Shown one piece after another: positions 53,536 through 64,000 of a DNA stretch of 64,000 bases. The stretch is from Cupriavidus phytohabitans (GTDB taxonomy: Bacteria > Pseudomonadota > Gammaproteobacteria > Burkholderiales > Burkholderiaceae), in contig NZ_AUFE01000016.1 in NCBI RefSeq assembly GCF_000426345.1, positions 57,001 to 121,000 of the forward strand. Reading direction: 5' to 3'. A model generated the notes under the pieces. That model was not told the origin of the DNA and searched no databases. It worked only from the letters and a program-made list of their open reading frames with translations. The stretch's first letter is position 1. Every line of letters begins with the position of its first letter. The translations under genes and the position numbers were made by a program.

Positions 53536-54740
53536 CCGGTCTTCCAAGCAGGCAGCAGCGCGCCGTCCCTGGCGAAGCGGTACTGGCCCTCGAGATAGCC
53601 GAGCCCGAACAGCGTCAGCACCTGGGTGTAATAGCCGGCCTGGCCGCCGGGCTCGCGCAGCGCCAGCTCGCGCGTGCGGCGTGCCTGCGCGGCGGCCTGG
53701 TCGGCGCGGCCGAGCGCGGCCAGGTATGGCGCCACCGCGGCGCTGAAGCCGCCGTTGCCCGCGTTGGGGCCAGGCTGGCCGGTCTGGGTATCGATGCGCT
53801 CGGGCGGATAGCCCCGGGCGGCGACATAGTCGGCCAGCGGCGCGAAGGTGCTCAGCAGCGCGGCGCGCTGGGGCTCGTCGGCGGCCAGCGTGCCGGCCCA
53901 GAGGTAGACGCGGATCGCGTTGTAGGCGGATTCGGCGCGGGTTGCCGTGTCGGGCAGGAAGCCGCGGCCCGCTTCGTATTCGACCCAGTCGGGCGAGAAG
54001 CCGCGTGGCGCGGTGTCCAGCATCAGCCGCGCGGACGTGCCGATCATCTGCTGCCACGCCGGCTCTTCCGGCAGCGCCGCGGCCAGCCGGCGCATCACCT
54101 GCAGCGGCACGTAGCTGGGGTTCAGGCGCCAGCGCTTGTCGCCCAGCCTGAAGCCCTGCGGTCCCGGCAGCACGGTGCGGCCCAGGCCGGGCAGCACCGC
54201 GGTTTCCTCGCGCAGGATGCGTCGCGCCAGCAGGGTGCCGAGCGCGGTGAAGCGTCGCTCCTGCCACAGCCGTCCCGCTTCCAGCAGCGCGTAGGCGATC
54301 CACAGGTCCGCGTCGGATGCCGGGTTGCTGTCGATCACGCCCCAGCCGCTGTCCGGGTTGCCCCGGTTGTCAGCGTGGCCGGCGCTGGCTGCCTGCTCCG
54401 GCGTGAGCCTGCCCCAGATCCACGCGGGCAGGTGCGAGACCAGGTCGCCCTGCGCCAGGTTGTTCTCGGTCCAAGCCAGCAGCTTGTCGAAGCTGGCGCG
54501 GTCGTTGGCCACCAGCGCGAAGAACAGGCCGTAGGCCTGTCCTTCGGACACGGTGGCCTGCTTGTCCGAGCTGCGGTCGATCACGCGCCCGTCGGCGCTC
54601 ATCAGGTGCTGGCGGAAGGCTTCCCAGTCGGCCCACTTGCAGGCCGGCGCGGGCGTGGGCGCAGCAGCGGCGGCCAGCGAGGCACAAGCCAGCGCACCGG
54701 CTGCCAGCCATCGGCCCAGGCCTGTCAGCATGCGCCGCAT
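53520..54740 (-). CDS. bcsZ: Endo-1,4-beta-glucanase BcsZ (GH8)
   Basis: A 406-residue periplasmic cellulase needed for proper cellulose output. A signal peptide (WLAAGALACASLAAAAA) leads to a GH8 domain. The general-acid glutamate is E66 in SEGQAYGLFFAL, and the conserved aspartate region is SDADLWIAYALLEAGRLW. LNPSYVPLQVMRRLA is another GH8 hallmark. The start at 54740 is one base after the bcsB stop, indicating coupling. Confidence 0.95.
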   Translation of the reverse strand: MRRMLTGLGRWLAAGALACASLAAAAAPTPAPACKWADWEAFRQHLMSADGRVIDRSSDKQATVSEGQAYGLFFALVANDRASFDKLLAWTENNLAQGDLVSHLPAWIWGRLTPEQAASAGHADNRGNPDSGWGVIDSNPASDADLWIAYALLEAGRLWQERRFTALGTLLARRILREETAVLPGLGRTVLPGPQGFRLGDKRWRLNPSYVPLQVMRRLAAALPEEPAWQQMIGTSARLMLDTAPRGFSPDWVEYEAGRGFLPDTATRAESAYNAIRVYLWAGTLAADEPQRAALLSTFAPLADYVAARGYPPERIDTQTGQPGPNAGNGGFSAAVAPYLAALGRADQAAAQARRTRELALREPGGQAGYYTQVLTLFGLGYLEGQYRFARDGALLPAWKTGCPAR

Positions 54741-54741
54741 G

Positions 54742-57099
<2,358 letters not shown>

Positions 57100-57271
57100 G
57101 CTTCCTGGGGCGGGCGGCGCACGCGGCGCGCAAGTCTATACCCGCCGCGGGCCTGACGCAATGTTGCGGCAGGCTGTAAAAATTCCGCCGAATACGGTCG
57201 GGGAAGTGTAACGGCAAAAGCACCGCGGGCTCCGCATCACGCCCGTGCTCAAAAAAAAGATTCAACAACGA
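57100..57271 (-). promoter_or_regulatory. Promoter region of the bcs operon
   Basis: This gap between the terminator of the upstream operon and bcsB must contain the bcs promoter. I could not pick a convincing -35/-10 pair; TTGCCG about 17 bp before TATTCG on the minus strand is the best but weak. Two A-runs lie at 57251-57258 and 57274-57280. Confidence 0.4.
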
Positions 57272-57273
57272 AT

Positions 57274-57320
57274 AAAAAAAGCGGAAACGCTACCCTCTTG
57301 CCAAAGGGGACATTTCCGCT
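57274..57320 (-). terminator. Terminator of the meta-pathway operon
   Basis: On the minus strand AGCGGAAA pairs with TTTCCGCT around a loop containing CCCCTTTGG..AGAGGG, and the stem runs into seven T residues. It lies 69 bp after the last gene of the 63.6-57.4 kb operon and insulates bcsB. Confidence 0.85.
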
Positions 57321-57388
57321 CCGGGGTTGTAGGAGAAGCACCGGCACTTGCGCGCGGCAAGCGCCCTTGCTTCACTCAGCCGTGCCGC

Positions 57389-58051
57389 TTATCCGCAGGT
57401 GTCGTCGGCCCGGCAAACGCCGTGCACCACCATCTCTCCCATCAGGTCCAGCGCTGCCTGGTCGGCTATCGCATCGCGCATGGCGTCCAGCGCGGCGTCG
57501 TGCGGATCGCCGGGGTTGCCGGCCGCGAGCGGCGTGTCATGCCAGCGGCGGGGCACGGCGGCGGGATCGATGTCGACAGCGGCGCCCTCGGCCAGCGCGT
57601 CCAGCACCGCCTGCTCGGCCGCGGCGATGGCATCGGCGGTCAGGCGAGTCGCATGATCGGGGCCAAAGCTGTCGAAGACGCGCGCCGGCGGCCCGTCCAG
57701 CAGCTTCCACAGTGCCAGTTCAGTCAGCGGCGTGCAGTTGATGGTTTGCCCTGCCTGCACCAAACCGTGGAGCTGCTGCCGGTTGGCATTGCCCTTTGCA
57801 AGGCCGCCGTCGCACCGCACCATCACCGCGCCGTCCGTCACGCCGGCCAGGCGGAAGGCACCGCTGGCGTCGGTTGTCGCCTGCCGCACCTGGCCTTGCG
57901 TATCGTGCAGTTGCACCGATGCGCCCGCCAGCGCCGCGCCGACCGCGGCGGTGCCGCTGATGTCGCGCGATGCGTCGTCCCCGCATGCCGCCAGGGCCGC
58001 CACCGCGCATGCGGGTAAGAGGTAGCGCCAGTTTCCGAGATGCTTGCCCAT
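57389..58051 (-). CDS. Hypothetical lipoprotein with carboxypeptidase-regulatory-like domain
   Basis: A 220-residue protein with a lipobox (AALAAC) after a short hydrophobic signal. Residues about 30-90 (ISGTAAVGAALAGASVQLHDTQGQVRQATTDASGAFRLAGV) look like a carboxypeptidase-regulatory-like beta-sandwich. The remainder is not recognised and ends with two nearby cysteines (HGVCRADDTCG). GAGGACGAG precedes ATG 58051. It lies 10 bp after the SurE-like gene and is the last gene of its operon. No function can be assigned. Confidence 0.75.
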   Translation of the reverse strand: MGKHLGNWRYLLPACAVAALAACGDDASRDISGTAAVGAALAGASVQLHDTQGQVRQATTDASGAFRLAGVTDGAVMVRCDGGLAKGNANRQQLHGLVQAGQTINCTPLTELALWKLLDGPPARVFDSFGPDHATRLTADAIAAAEQAVLDALAEGAAVDIDPAAVPRRWHDTPLAAGNPGDPHDAALDAMRDAIADQAALDLMGEMVVHGVCRADDTCG

Positions 58052-58061
58052 GATCTCGTCC

Positions 58062-59048
58062 TCAGGGCGCCAGCGCGGCCAGGTCGCGGTGCGAGCGGTT
58101 GAACAGGCCGCGCGCAAGCGGCGTCGGGCGGAAATCCACGTCGAGCGGCGAGATGGTGATGAACTTGGCCAGGAAGGCTGGCGTCTCGGCGGTGCGGGCG
58201 AGCGCTTTCAACTCGGTTTCCGCTGCGCCGGCTTCGATGGACACCGTGTTGTCGGCATTGCGCTTGTACGCGGTGGTGAACGAGTCCACCGTGCCCGGCA
58301 CCGTCAGTCGCACCCCCGCAGGGGCTTGCCCGCCAGCGGCGATCGGGTAGTTGATGCTGAGCGGATGGGCCACGGGCAGCAGCGGCTGGCCGGCGCGACG
58401 CGTGGCTTCCAGGCTGGCAATCACGCGGGCCAGGAAGGCCCCGGCCTTGGGGAAGGCGGCCAGCGTCGCGGGGAAGCCGCTGCGCGCCTCGGCAAAGTCG
58501 ACGCCGACGCTCAGCGCGATGGCCGGCACGCCGCGCCGCGCGGCGAACAGGACGTTCATCACCGTTCCCGAATGCGGGATCGAGTCCGACAGGTTCTCAC
58601 CGAAGTTGGCGCCGGAGACGACGAGGTCGGGCGTAAAGCCGCTTTCCGGGCCGACGATCTTCAGGCACATGGCGGTGGCATCGACCGGCGAGCCGCTGCC
58701 GATGTAGTCGGCGTTGGTAGCATCGAGCGCGCCGCCGGCCACGTAGGTGGGCTTGACCCGGTGCACGCAGTACGTGTCGGGGCCGCCGGCGAGCGGTTCC
58801 ACCACCAGCCGCGTGCGTCCATCGGGCACGGCATAGGCGGCACCGGAGCCGCTCTGGTTGCTGGCCGGGCCAACCGTGATGACGCGGTGGCCCGCATCCT
58901 GCAAGGCCTTGCGCACGGCGGTGATGCCGGGCGCGGCGCAGCCATCGTCATTGGTCAGCAGCACGTTGAGCGCGTGGGCGGGGGTGGCTGCCGCGGCCAG
59001 GGCCGCGGCAGCGAGGCTCAGCCGCAAGGGGGCCGGAAGTCTGAGCAT
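58062..59048 (-). CDS. Exported SurE-like 5'/3'-nucleotidase family protein
   Basis: A 328-residue protein with the SurE phosphatase fold: LTNDDG near the mature N-terminus (metal-binding aspartates), GPASNQSGSGAAY, and VSGANFGENLSDSIPHSGTV. Unlike cytosolic SurE (about 250 residues) it begins with a signal peptide (LRLSLAAAALAAAATPAHA), so it should act in the periplasm. It follows an aldolase gene and precedes a lipoprotein gene. A role in scavenging phosphate esters is plausible; its link to aromatic catabolism is unclear. Confidence 0.88.
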   Translation of the reverse strand: MLRLPAPLRLSLAAAALAAAATPAHALNVLLTNDDGCAAPGITAVRKALQDAGHRVITVGPASNQSGSGAAYAVPDGRTRLVVEPLAGGPDTYCVHRVKPTYVAGGALDATNADYIGSGSPVDATAMCLKIVGPESGFTPDLVVSGANFGENLSDSIPHSGTVMNVLFAARRGVPAIALSVGVDFAEARSGFPATLAAFPKAGAFLARVIASLEATRRAGQPLLPVAHPLSINYPIAAGGQAPAGVRLTVPGTVDSFTTAYKRNADNTVSIEAGAAETELKALARTAETPAFLAKFITISPLDVDFRPTPLARGLFNRSHRDLAALAP

Positions 59049-59128
59049 GGAACCTGTCTCCTCATTCTGATGGGTATGGAAAGCGCTGCATGGCCGCGGC
59101 GCCAGCGGTGAAGCAGCAAGCCGGCGCC

Positions 59129-60154
59129 CTATGCCGCGAGCAGTCCCCGCGCGCGCGCCAGCGTGATCGCCGTGTCCTCGATCATGTCTTCCTGCCCGCC
59201 CACCAGGCGCTGCCGCCCCAGTTCGACCAGGATCTCGCGCGCGGGGATGCGGTACTTGGCCTCGGCGCGCTTGGCGAACAGCAGGAACGACGAATACACG
59301 CCGGCGTAGCCGAGCGTGAGCGCGTCGCGGTCGATGCGGATGGGGTGGTCCATGATCGGCACGACCAGGTCTTCGGCCACGTCGGCGATGCGGAACACAT
59401 CGACGCCGGTCTCGATGCCCATGCGCTCGCACACCGCCACCAGCACCTCCATCGGCGTGTTGCCAGCGCCGGCACCCAGTCCCGCTGCGGCGGCGTCGAT
59501 ACGCGTGGCACCCGCGGCGATCGCGGCGAGCGAGTTGGCGACGCCCATGGCGAGGTTGTGATGGCCGTGAAAGCCCAGTTCGGTCTCGGGACGCAGCGCC
59601 TGGCGCACCGCGGTCAGCTTCTCCGTGACGTCCTGCGGCAGCATGTGGCCGGCCGAGTCGGTGATGTACAGGCAGTTGGCGCCATAGCCTTCCATCAGCA
59701 GCGCCTGCTGCACCAGCGTCTGCGCCGGCGCCATGTGCGCCATCATCAGGAAGCCCACGGTATCCATGCCGAGCTTGCGCGCCATGCCGATATGCTGCTC
59801 GGACACGTCGGCCTCGGTGCAATGGGTGGCGACGCGGATGGTCTGCACGCCGATGTCGTGCGCCATGCGCAGGTGCTCGACGGTGCCGATGCCGGGCAGC
59901 AGCAGCGCGGACACCCGTGCATGCTTCAGTTCGCCCAGCACCGCGCGCAGGTATTCCTCGTCGCTGTGCGCGGGAAAGCCATAGTTGACCGAGGCGCCGC
60001 CCAGGCCATCGCCGTGGGTCACTTCGATCAGCGGCACGCCGGCGGCGTCCAGGCCGCGGGCGATGCCCTTCATCTGTTCCAGCGAGATCTGGTGGCGCTT
60101 CGGGTGCATGCCGTCGCGCAGGGTCATGTCGTGCAGGGTGATGCGTTGGCCCAT
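59129..60154 (-). CDS. 4-hydroxy-2-oxovalerate aldolase
   Basis: A 341-residue DRE-TIM aldolase (BphI/DmpG/MhpE family) splitting 4-hydroxy-2-oxovalerate into pyruvate and acetaldehyde. The N-terminal metal/base motif is [15 protein letters not shown], the GDGLGG segment follows, and [14 protein letters not shown] supplies the metal-binding histidines. Acetaldehyde is passed by a tunnel to the partner dehydrogenase encoded directly upstream. CTGAGGAG precedes the start at 60154; the open frame before it is out of context. Confidence 0.96.
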   Translation of the reverse strand: MGQRITLHDMTLRDGMHPKRHQISLEQMKGIARGLDAAGVPLIEVTHGDGLGGASVNYGFPAHSDEEYLRAVLGELKHARVSALLLPGIGTVEHLRMAHDIGVQTIRVATHCTEADVSEQHIGMARKLGMDTVGFLMMAHMAPAQTLVQQALLMEGYGANCLYITDSAGHMLPQDVTEKLTAVRQALRPETELGFHGHHNLAMGVANSLAAIAAGATRIDAAAAGLGAGAGNTPMEVLVAVCERMGIETGVDVFRIADVAEDLVVPIMDHPIRIDRDALTLGYAGVYSSFLLFAKRAEAKYRIPAREILVELGRQRLVGGQEDMIEDTAITLARARGLLAA

Positions 60155-60165
60155 GGCGTGGCTCC

Positions 60166-61089
60166 TCAGGCAGTGGTGGTGGCGGGGATGGCGGGGGTGG
60201 CGGGGGTGGAGGACAGCATCGCGGCGGCAATGCATTCCGCGGTGCGGGCGGCGGAGGCGGTCATGATGTCGAGGTTGCCGGCGTACTTGGGCAGGTAGTC
60301 GCCCAGGCCCTCGACCTCCAGGAAAATCGATACGCGCTTGCCGTCGAACACCGGGCCATTCTTCAGCGTGTAGCCCGGCACGTACTTGCGCACCTCGGCG
60401 ATCATGTCGTGCACCGACGCGGTAATCGCCGCGACGTCGGGCGCCTCGTCGGTCAGGCAGTGGATGGTGTCGCGCATGATCAGCGGCGGCTCGGCCGGGT
60501 TGATCACGATGATGGCCTTGCCCTGGCGCGCGCCGCCCACGGCTTCGATCGCGCCCGCCGTGGTGCGCGTGAATTCGTCGATATTGCGGCGCGTACCCGG
60601 CCCGACCGAGCGCGACGACACCGTCGCCACGATCTCGCCATAGGCCACCGGTTGCACGCGCGACACCGCATACACCATCGGAATGGTGGCCTGGCCGCCG
60701 CACGTGACCATGTTCACGTTCATCTCGTTGCTGCCGATGTGGGCCTCAAGGTTGACAGGCGGCACGCAGAACGGCCCGATCGCCGCCGGCGTCAGGTCGA
60801 TCACGCGCACGCCGCGCGCAGTCAGCCTGGCCGAGTGCTCGGCGTGGACGTAGGCCGACGTGGCATCGAAGGCGATGCGGATATCGTCGGCCTCCAGGTG
60901 CGGCAGCAGGCCGTCGATGCCGTCGCTGGTGGTCTTCAGGCCGAGTTCGCGCGCGCGCGCCAGACCTTCGGATGACGGCTCCACGCCGACCATCCAGACC
61001 GGTTCCAGGATGTCGCTGCGGCGCAGCTTGTAGAGCAGGTCGGTGCCGATATTGCCGGGCCCGATCAGGGCGCATCGGATCTTGTTCAT
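60166..61089 (-). CDS. Acetaldehyde dehydrogenase (acylating)
   Basis: A 307-residue enzyme (BphJ/DmpF/MhpF family) oxidising acetaldehyde with NAD+ and CoA to acetyl-CoA. The Rossmann start is [17 protein letters not shown] and the catalytic cysteine lies in [13 protein letters not shown]. The C-terminus ends in an alanine/proline/threonine repeat ([13 protein letters not shown]) that looks dispensable. It lies 11 bp before the aldolase gene, with which it forms a channelling complex. Confidence 0.96.
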   Translation of the reverse strand: MNKIRCALIGPGNIGTDLLYKLRRSDILEPVWMVGVEPSSEGLARARELGLKTTSDGIDGLLPHLEADDIRIAFDATSAYVHAEHSARLTARGVRVIDLTPAAIGPFCVPPVNLEAHIGSNEMNVNMVTCGGQATIPMVYAVSRVQPVAYGEIVATVSSRSVGPGTRRNIDEFTRTTAGAIEAVGGARQGKAIIVINPAEPPLIMRDTIHCLTDEAPDVAAITASVHDMIAEVRKYVPGYTLKNGPVFDGKRVSIFLEVEGLGDYLPKYAGNLDIMTASAARTAECIAAAMLSSTPATPAIPATTTA

Positions 61090-61148
61090 GGTGTCTCGCG
61101 TGGCGGGTGAAAGGAATCAGGAAGTCAGCAAGGGAGTCAGCAAGAAAT

Positions 61149-61931
61149 TCAGCAAAACGCGGCGCTGCAGCCGCCGATGCCCGTGATGTGCATGGACAGC
61201 CGGTCACCGGCCTGCACCGGGATCAGCGCGGCGAGCGAGCCCGACAGGATGGCCTCGCCGGCCAGCAGCGGGATGCCGAAGCTGCCCAGCGTGTTGGCCA
61301 GCCAGGCCACCGCATCGGCGGGATGGCCGAGCGCGGCGCTGCCCGGGCCCGTGGCCACGCATTCGCCGTTCTTCTCCAGCGTCATCGCGCAGGCGGCCAG
61401 GTCGAGGCCGTGTGGACTGACACGCTCGTCGCCGAGCACGTAGACGCCGCAGGATGCGTTGTCGGCGACGGTGTCCTCGATGCGGATGCGCCAGTCGCGG
61501 ATGCGCGAGTCGACGATCTCGAAGCACGCCGCCACCGACTCGGTCGCGTCGAGCACGTCCTCGCGCGTCACGCCCGGGCCGCGCAGGTCGCGCCGCAGGA
61601 AGAAGGCAATCTCGCCCTCGGCGCGGGGCTGGATCAGCGTGTCGGTCGGAATGGGCTGGCCCGCGGCGTAGTGCATACTCTGCAGCAGGATGCCGAAGTC
61701 CGGCTGGTGTACGTCCAGCATCTGCTGCACGGCTTTGCTGGTCACGCCGATCTTCTTGCCGGCGACGCGGTCGCCCGCGGCGAGGCGGTGGGCGATGAAG
61801 CCTTGCTGGATGCGATAGGCGTCGTTCACATCCAGCGCCAGGCCGCGGCCGCTCAGTGGCGGCACCGGCGAGCGCGAGACGAGCGCGTGGTGGAGTTCTT
61901 GACTGAGCGTGGCGATCTGGTCAGCGTGCAT
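61149..61931 (-). CDS. 2-oxopent-4-enoate hydratase family protein
   Basis: A 260-residue enzyme of the fumarylacetoacetate-hydrolase superfamily (MhpD/BphH/DmpE) hydrating 2-hydroxypenta-2,4-dienoate to 4-hydroxy-2-oxovalerate. Landmarks are GKKIGVTSKAVQQML, the metal-site segment PRAEGEIAFFL and the C-terminal VQAGDRLSMHITGIGG. It supplies the substrate of the aldolase. A 2-oxo-4-oxalocrotonate decarboxylase from the same family is an alternative, but the neighbouring aldolase and dehydrogenase favour the hydratase. Confidence 0.9.
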   Translation of the reverse strand: MHADQIATLSQELHHALVSRSPVPPLSGRGLALDVNDAYRIQQGFIAHRLAAGDRVAGKKIGVTSKAVQQMLDVHQPDFGILLQSMHYAAGQPIPTDTLIQPRAEGEIAFFLRRDLRGPGVTREDVLDATESVAACFEIVDSRIRDWRIRIEDTVADNASCGVYVLGDERVSPHGLDLAACAMTLEKNGECVATGPGSAALGHPADAVAWLANTLGSFGIPLLAGEAILSGSLAALIPVQAGDRLSMHITGIGGCSAAFC

Positions 61932-61992
61932 GGCAGGAAACGGGTTGCGCTGCCGCGGCCTGTTGCCGCGGCAGCCAGGGACAATGCGGGCG

Positions 61993-63561
61993 TCAGAACG
62001 AGTACTTGGCGTTGAAGGCCACGTAGTCGCGATCGGCCAGCGGGCGGTTGGTAATGCTCGGCCCGCCGATAAACGCCGCGTAGGTCAGGTTGAGCTCCAG
62101 GTTGTTCAGGTACTTGAAGGTCACCCCCACGCTGGCGCGCCGGTCGCCATAGCCCATCAGCGTGCCGAAGGCGCCGGCCACTGCCGAGCGGCCGCTGAAC
62201 TGGTGCGCATAGGTAAGCGGCACGGTCAGGTCCCAGCCGTCGAACACGTTGTTGTAGGTCAGCGACCAGCCAAGCTGGAACGCCGCCGAGTTGCGCGTGT
62301 TGGTCAACTGGCTGAAGCCCATCACCGGATCGACGCTCAGTACATGCAGGTAGGCAATTTCACCGAGCAGCGCCTGCGAGTTGGCGAGGAAGGTGGGCCC
62401 CACCGAGTAGATCGCGGACAGCTGCCCCTGCAGCGCCTTGCCGCGCGACGCGGTGGGCGAGCCGGCCACGTCCACCAGCATCGGTATGCCGTCCTTGTAG
62501 CTGACCTCGCCGGCGATGTTTGCGCCGAGCATCTGCGTGGAGAAGCTGGCGCCGGTCAGGTTGATGCCGCCGTAGAACTTCTCCTGGTATTGCAGCGTGG
62601 GGAACATCGAGGTCACGACGCTCGGGTTCTTGTCGTGGTAGCGCAGCTGGTAGAGCCCGACCTCGGTGCCTTCGAACACGCGCCAGCGCGCGCCCACCCC
62701 CCACTGTCCCCAGTCGGACGGGCGGACGTCCGGCCCGCGCGGAATGCGGAAGCCGGGCCCGATGATGAACTCCGCGCCCGGGCCGACCAGGTCGCTGGTG
62801 CTGAAGTAGCTGCCCGGCGCCGACAGCTGGTTCGGCTTGAAGGTGAACTGGTAATAGCCCATCAGGCTGAATGACGGCGTGACCTGCAGCTGCAGCGATG
62901 CCTGCGGCACCGGCAGCAGGATGTCCTTGACCTCGGCGCCCGGCACAAAGGCCTTGGTGGCATCGGCAGGCCCCTGCGCGCCGGCGATATTGGCGAAGAA
63001 CAGGCTCTCGCCCCATGCCACTACCTGGTTGCCCAGCTTGAAGCTCAGCTGGGTGCCGCCGACCGGCGTGGTGCCGTAGACATAGGCATCGAGCAGCTGG
63101 GCGCGGTGCTCGTGGTAGTCCTGCGCCGATTCCGTGAACTGGTTGAACGGGCCGCTGTGGTTGACGGTGAACGGCGCGTTGTTCGAGTTGGTGCCGCGGT
63201 AGGCCCAGTCGTAGAACACGCTGCCGCGCAGCAGCGCGCCGAAGGCGCCGTGGCGCAGGTGGGCTTCGCCCAGCAGCGACACGCGGTTGGCGATCATGTC
63301 GCCGGGCTTGAAGTTGCGGTCGCCGTCGTCGCCGTTGATATTGGCCGGGCTCAGCAGCGTGTCGCTGCGGTGGCCGGTGCGCACTGCCGCGCCGTAGGAC
63401 GCGGTGACGCTGTAGTCGAGCGTGGTGTCGCGGCCGAATTCGATCGTGTCGCCGGCATGTGCGGCAGGCGCGAGCAGCGTCGCCATTGCCGTCATCGCGG
63501 CCATGGCGATAGGCCGCAGCCGGCTGCGGCGCTTCACTGGGCCGCGTGGTGGTTGTTGCAT
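61993..63561 (-). CDS. DUF1302 outer-membrane protein
   Basis: A 522-residue exported protein of the DUF1302 family, predicted outer-membrane beta-barrels. The signal peptide (IAMAAMTAMATLLAPAAHA) precedes DTIEFGRDTTLDYSVTASYG; LGNQVVAWGESLFF is the family hallmark, and the chain ends in alternating strands with a terminal phenylalanine (YVAFNAKYSF) suited to barrel assembly. The start at 63561 has GGGGAG upstream. DUF1302 proteins often occur in catabolic clusters for steroids and aromatics, probably for uptake. It is the first gene of the operon with the meta-pathway enzymes. Confidence 0.88.
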   Translation of the reverse strand: MQQPPRGPVKRRSRLRPIAMAAMTAMATLLAPAAHAGDTIEFGRDTTLDYSVTASYGAAVRTGHRSDTLLSPANINGDDGDRNFKPGDMIANRVSLLGEAHLRHGAFGALLRGSVFYDWAYRGTNSNNAPFTVNHSGPFNQFTESAQDYHEHRAQLLDAYVYGTTPVGGTQLSFKLGNQVVAWGESLFFANIAGAQGPADATKAFVPGAEVKDILLPVPQASLQLQVTPSFSLMGYYQFTFKPNQLSAPGSYFSTSDLVGPGAEFIIGPGFRIPRGPDVRPSDWGQWGVGARWRVFEGTEVGLYQLRYHDKNPSVVTSMFPTLQYQEKFYGGINLTGASFSTQMLGANIAGEVSYKDGIPMLVDVAGSPTASRGKALQGQLSAIYSVGPTFLANSQALLGEIAYLHVLSVDPVMGFSQLTNTRNSAAFQLGWSLTYNNVFDGWDLTVPLTYAHQFSGRSAVAGAFGTLMGYGDRRASVGVTFKYLNNLELNLTYAAFIGGPSITNRPLADRDYVAFNAKYSF

Positions 63562-63674
63562 GGTGGTCTCCCCTTGGTTTCGGTGGTGGTTCATGGCCTG
63601 GCACTTCGAATGGCGCGCTCTGGCCGCAAGCGTAGAGAGGGGGAGACCTGCACAAATCGGCAGAATGGACTAAC

Positions 63675-63822
63675 GAGGCTCTGCCTCAGACCGACGAGTA
63701 GTACGGGTGACTGCGGAGCGCTGAGGGGGTAAGGTGGCTCCGGTCGAGCCGGCTGGGACAAGCCCAGCGATGTACGAGCTCGAAGCTCAATGGGGTCCGA
63801 AGACCCCGTGGACGACCGGAGC
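63675..63822 (+). ncRNA. Predicted multi-stem structured RNA segment
   Basis: The segment can fold into a compact multi-branch structure. GGCTCCGGTC (63735-63744) and GACCGGAGCC (63813-63822) close a junction that encloses three hairpins: GCTGGG/CCCAGC, GAGCT/AGCTC and GGGGTC/GACCCC with loop CGAA. A separate hairpin GAGGC/GCCTC lies at 63675-63687. It ends five bases before the ATG of the gene at 63828. It could be a structured leader or the RNA part of a mobile unit. I cannot name a known family; transcription is not shown. Confidence 0.45.
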
Positions 63823-63827
63823 CAGAC

Positions 63828-64000
63828 ATGACGGTACCACACAGTGTGTGCGATGTTCTACGCGACCACGTCGTGCTCGAAAGCGAGTGCATCGACCGGA
63901 TGTACCTCAACGTGTACGTGCCGCAGTTGCAGCGCGTAGGCGGCGTGGTGTGGTACCTGCGCGGCCACCTCGGTCAGCGCTTTGCCTCGACGGCGACGGT
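63828..64000 (+). CDS. 5' end of an unrecognised protein gene
   Basis: An open frame of 57 codons runs off the right edge. The N-terminus contains DHVVLESECIDRMYLNVYVP and then LQRVGGVVWYLRGHLGQRF. I recall a family of unknown proteins with CIDRMYLNVYVP-like starts present in several copies in diverse soil bacteria, which suggests a mobile or repeated gene; this is from memory and unverified. It has no ribosome site of usual form, being preceded by the folded RNA segment. It is divergent from the DUF1302 operon. Confidence 0.5.
   Translation, partial: MTVPHSVCDVLRDHVVLESECIDRMYLNVYVPQLQRVGGVVWYLRGHLGQRFASTAT

Noticed and set aside
50071..53598. 1175-codon rightward frame over bcsC
   Set aside because: Antisense of the TPR repeats of bcsC; apparent repeats only reflect those of the real gene.

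Overview
The window is very GC-rich (roughly two thirds G+C), with dense, mostly Shine-Dalgarno-led genes. Its gene families point to a beta-proteobacterium of the Burkholderiaceae, most likely Cupriavidus (the former Ralstonia eutropha group). Supporting signs are Bug/TctA tricarboxylate-transport parts, a CzcCBA-type metal efflux triad, flagellar fliLMNOPQR, acnB, an E. coli-like bcs cellulose operon and meta-cleavage lower-pathway genes. That mixture suggests the secondary replicon (chromosome 2), but this is inference. I saw no tRNA, rRNA or CRISPR array.

Layout. 1-3.4 kb: the end of a TctA permease, then a large-subunit catalase (katE) with a near-perfect OxyR-type site in front. 3.7-8.7 kb: a small unknown gene, then a leftward operon (unknown, Dabb, quinone-oxidoreductase-like, DUF1329) with a divergent AraC-type regulator. 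8.8-11.1 kb: a PLP ammonia-lyase and RtcB RNA ligase. 11.3-16.1 kb: the most interesting part. It holds a Bug-type solute receptor, a single protein fusing PhnN (ribose-1,5-bisphosphokinase) to an AMP/thymidine-phosphorylase domain, a MarR regulator and a nadC. The fusion gene and nadC have almost identical promoters (TTGACA, 16 bp, TAGCAT or TAGTAT). Each promoter is flanked by an inverted pair of the same 12-bp palindrome TTnGAnnTCnAA, with centres 57 or 58 bp apart. I propose one MarR regulon in which NadC turns quinolinate plus PRPP into nicotinate mononucleotide, the phosphorylase domain releases nicotinate plus ribose-1,5-bisphosphate, and the PhnN domain regenerates PRPP.

16.2-20.8 kb: fliR to fliL on the minus strand. 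20.8-21.95 kb: a gene-free stretch filled by a giant imperfect palindrome of about 0.7 kb whose ends are perfect 88-bp inverted repeats. 21.96-32.1 kb: acnB, a glutathione transferase, a PQQ-type sugar dehydrogenase lipoprotein, a DMT permease, a methyltransferase, a LysR regulator, small unknown genes and an acyl-CoA dehydrogenase. 32.4-38.2 kb: an HME-RND efflux triad. 38.4-41.7 kb: a cysteine-repeat exported protein, a CsbD-like protein, a PhcS/CqsS-like histidine kinase and a hot-dog thioesterase. 41.9-42.4 kb: a deleted and frameshifted TPP-enzyme pseudogene.

42.4-57.1 kb: one leftward operon bcsB-Z-C-E-F-Q-A-G and a BcsR-like gene, with mostly overlapping or near-touching genes. It should make phosphoethanolamine-modified cellulose. 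57.4-63.6 kb: a second leftward operon with a DUF1302 outer-membrane protein, 2-oxopent-4-enoate hydratase, acetaldehyde dehydrogenase, 4-hydroxy-2-oxovalerate aldolase, an exported SurE-like protein and a lipoprotein, closed by a clear terminator. This is the lower half of a meta-cleavage pathway; the ring-opening enzymes must lie elsewhere. The right edge holds the 5' end of an unrecognised gene preceded by a strongly folded RNA-like segment.
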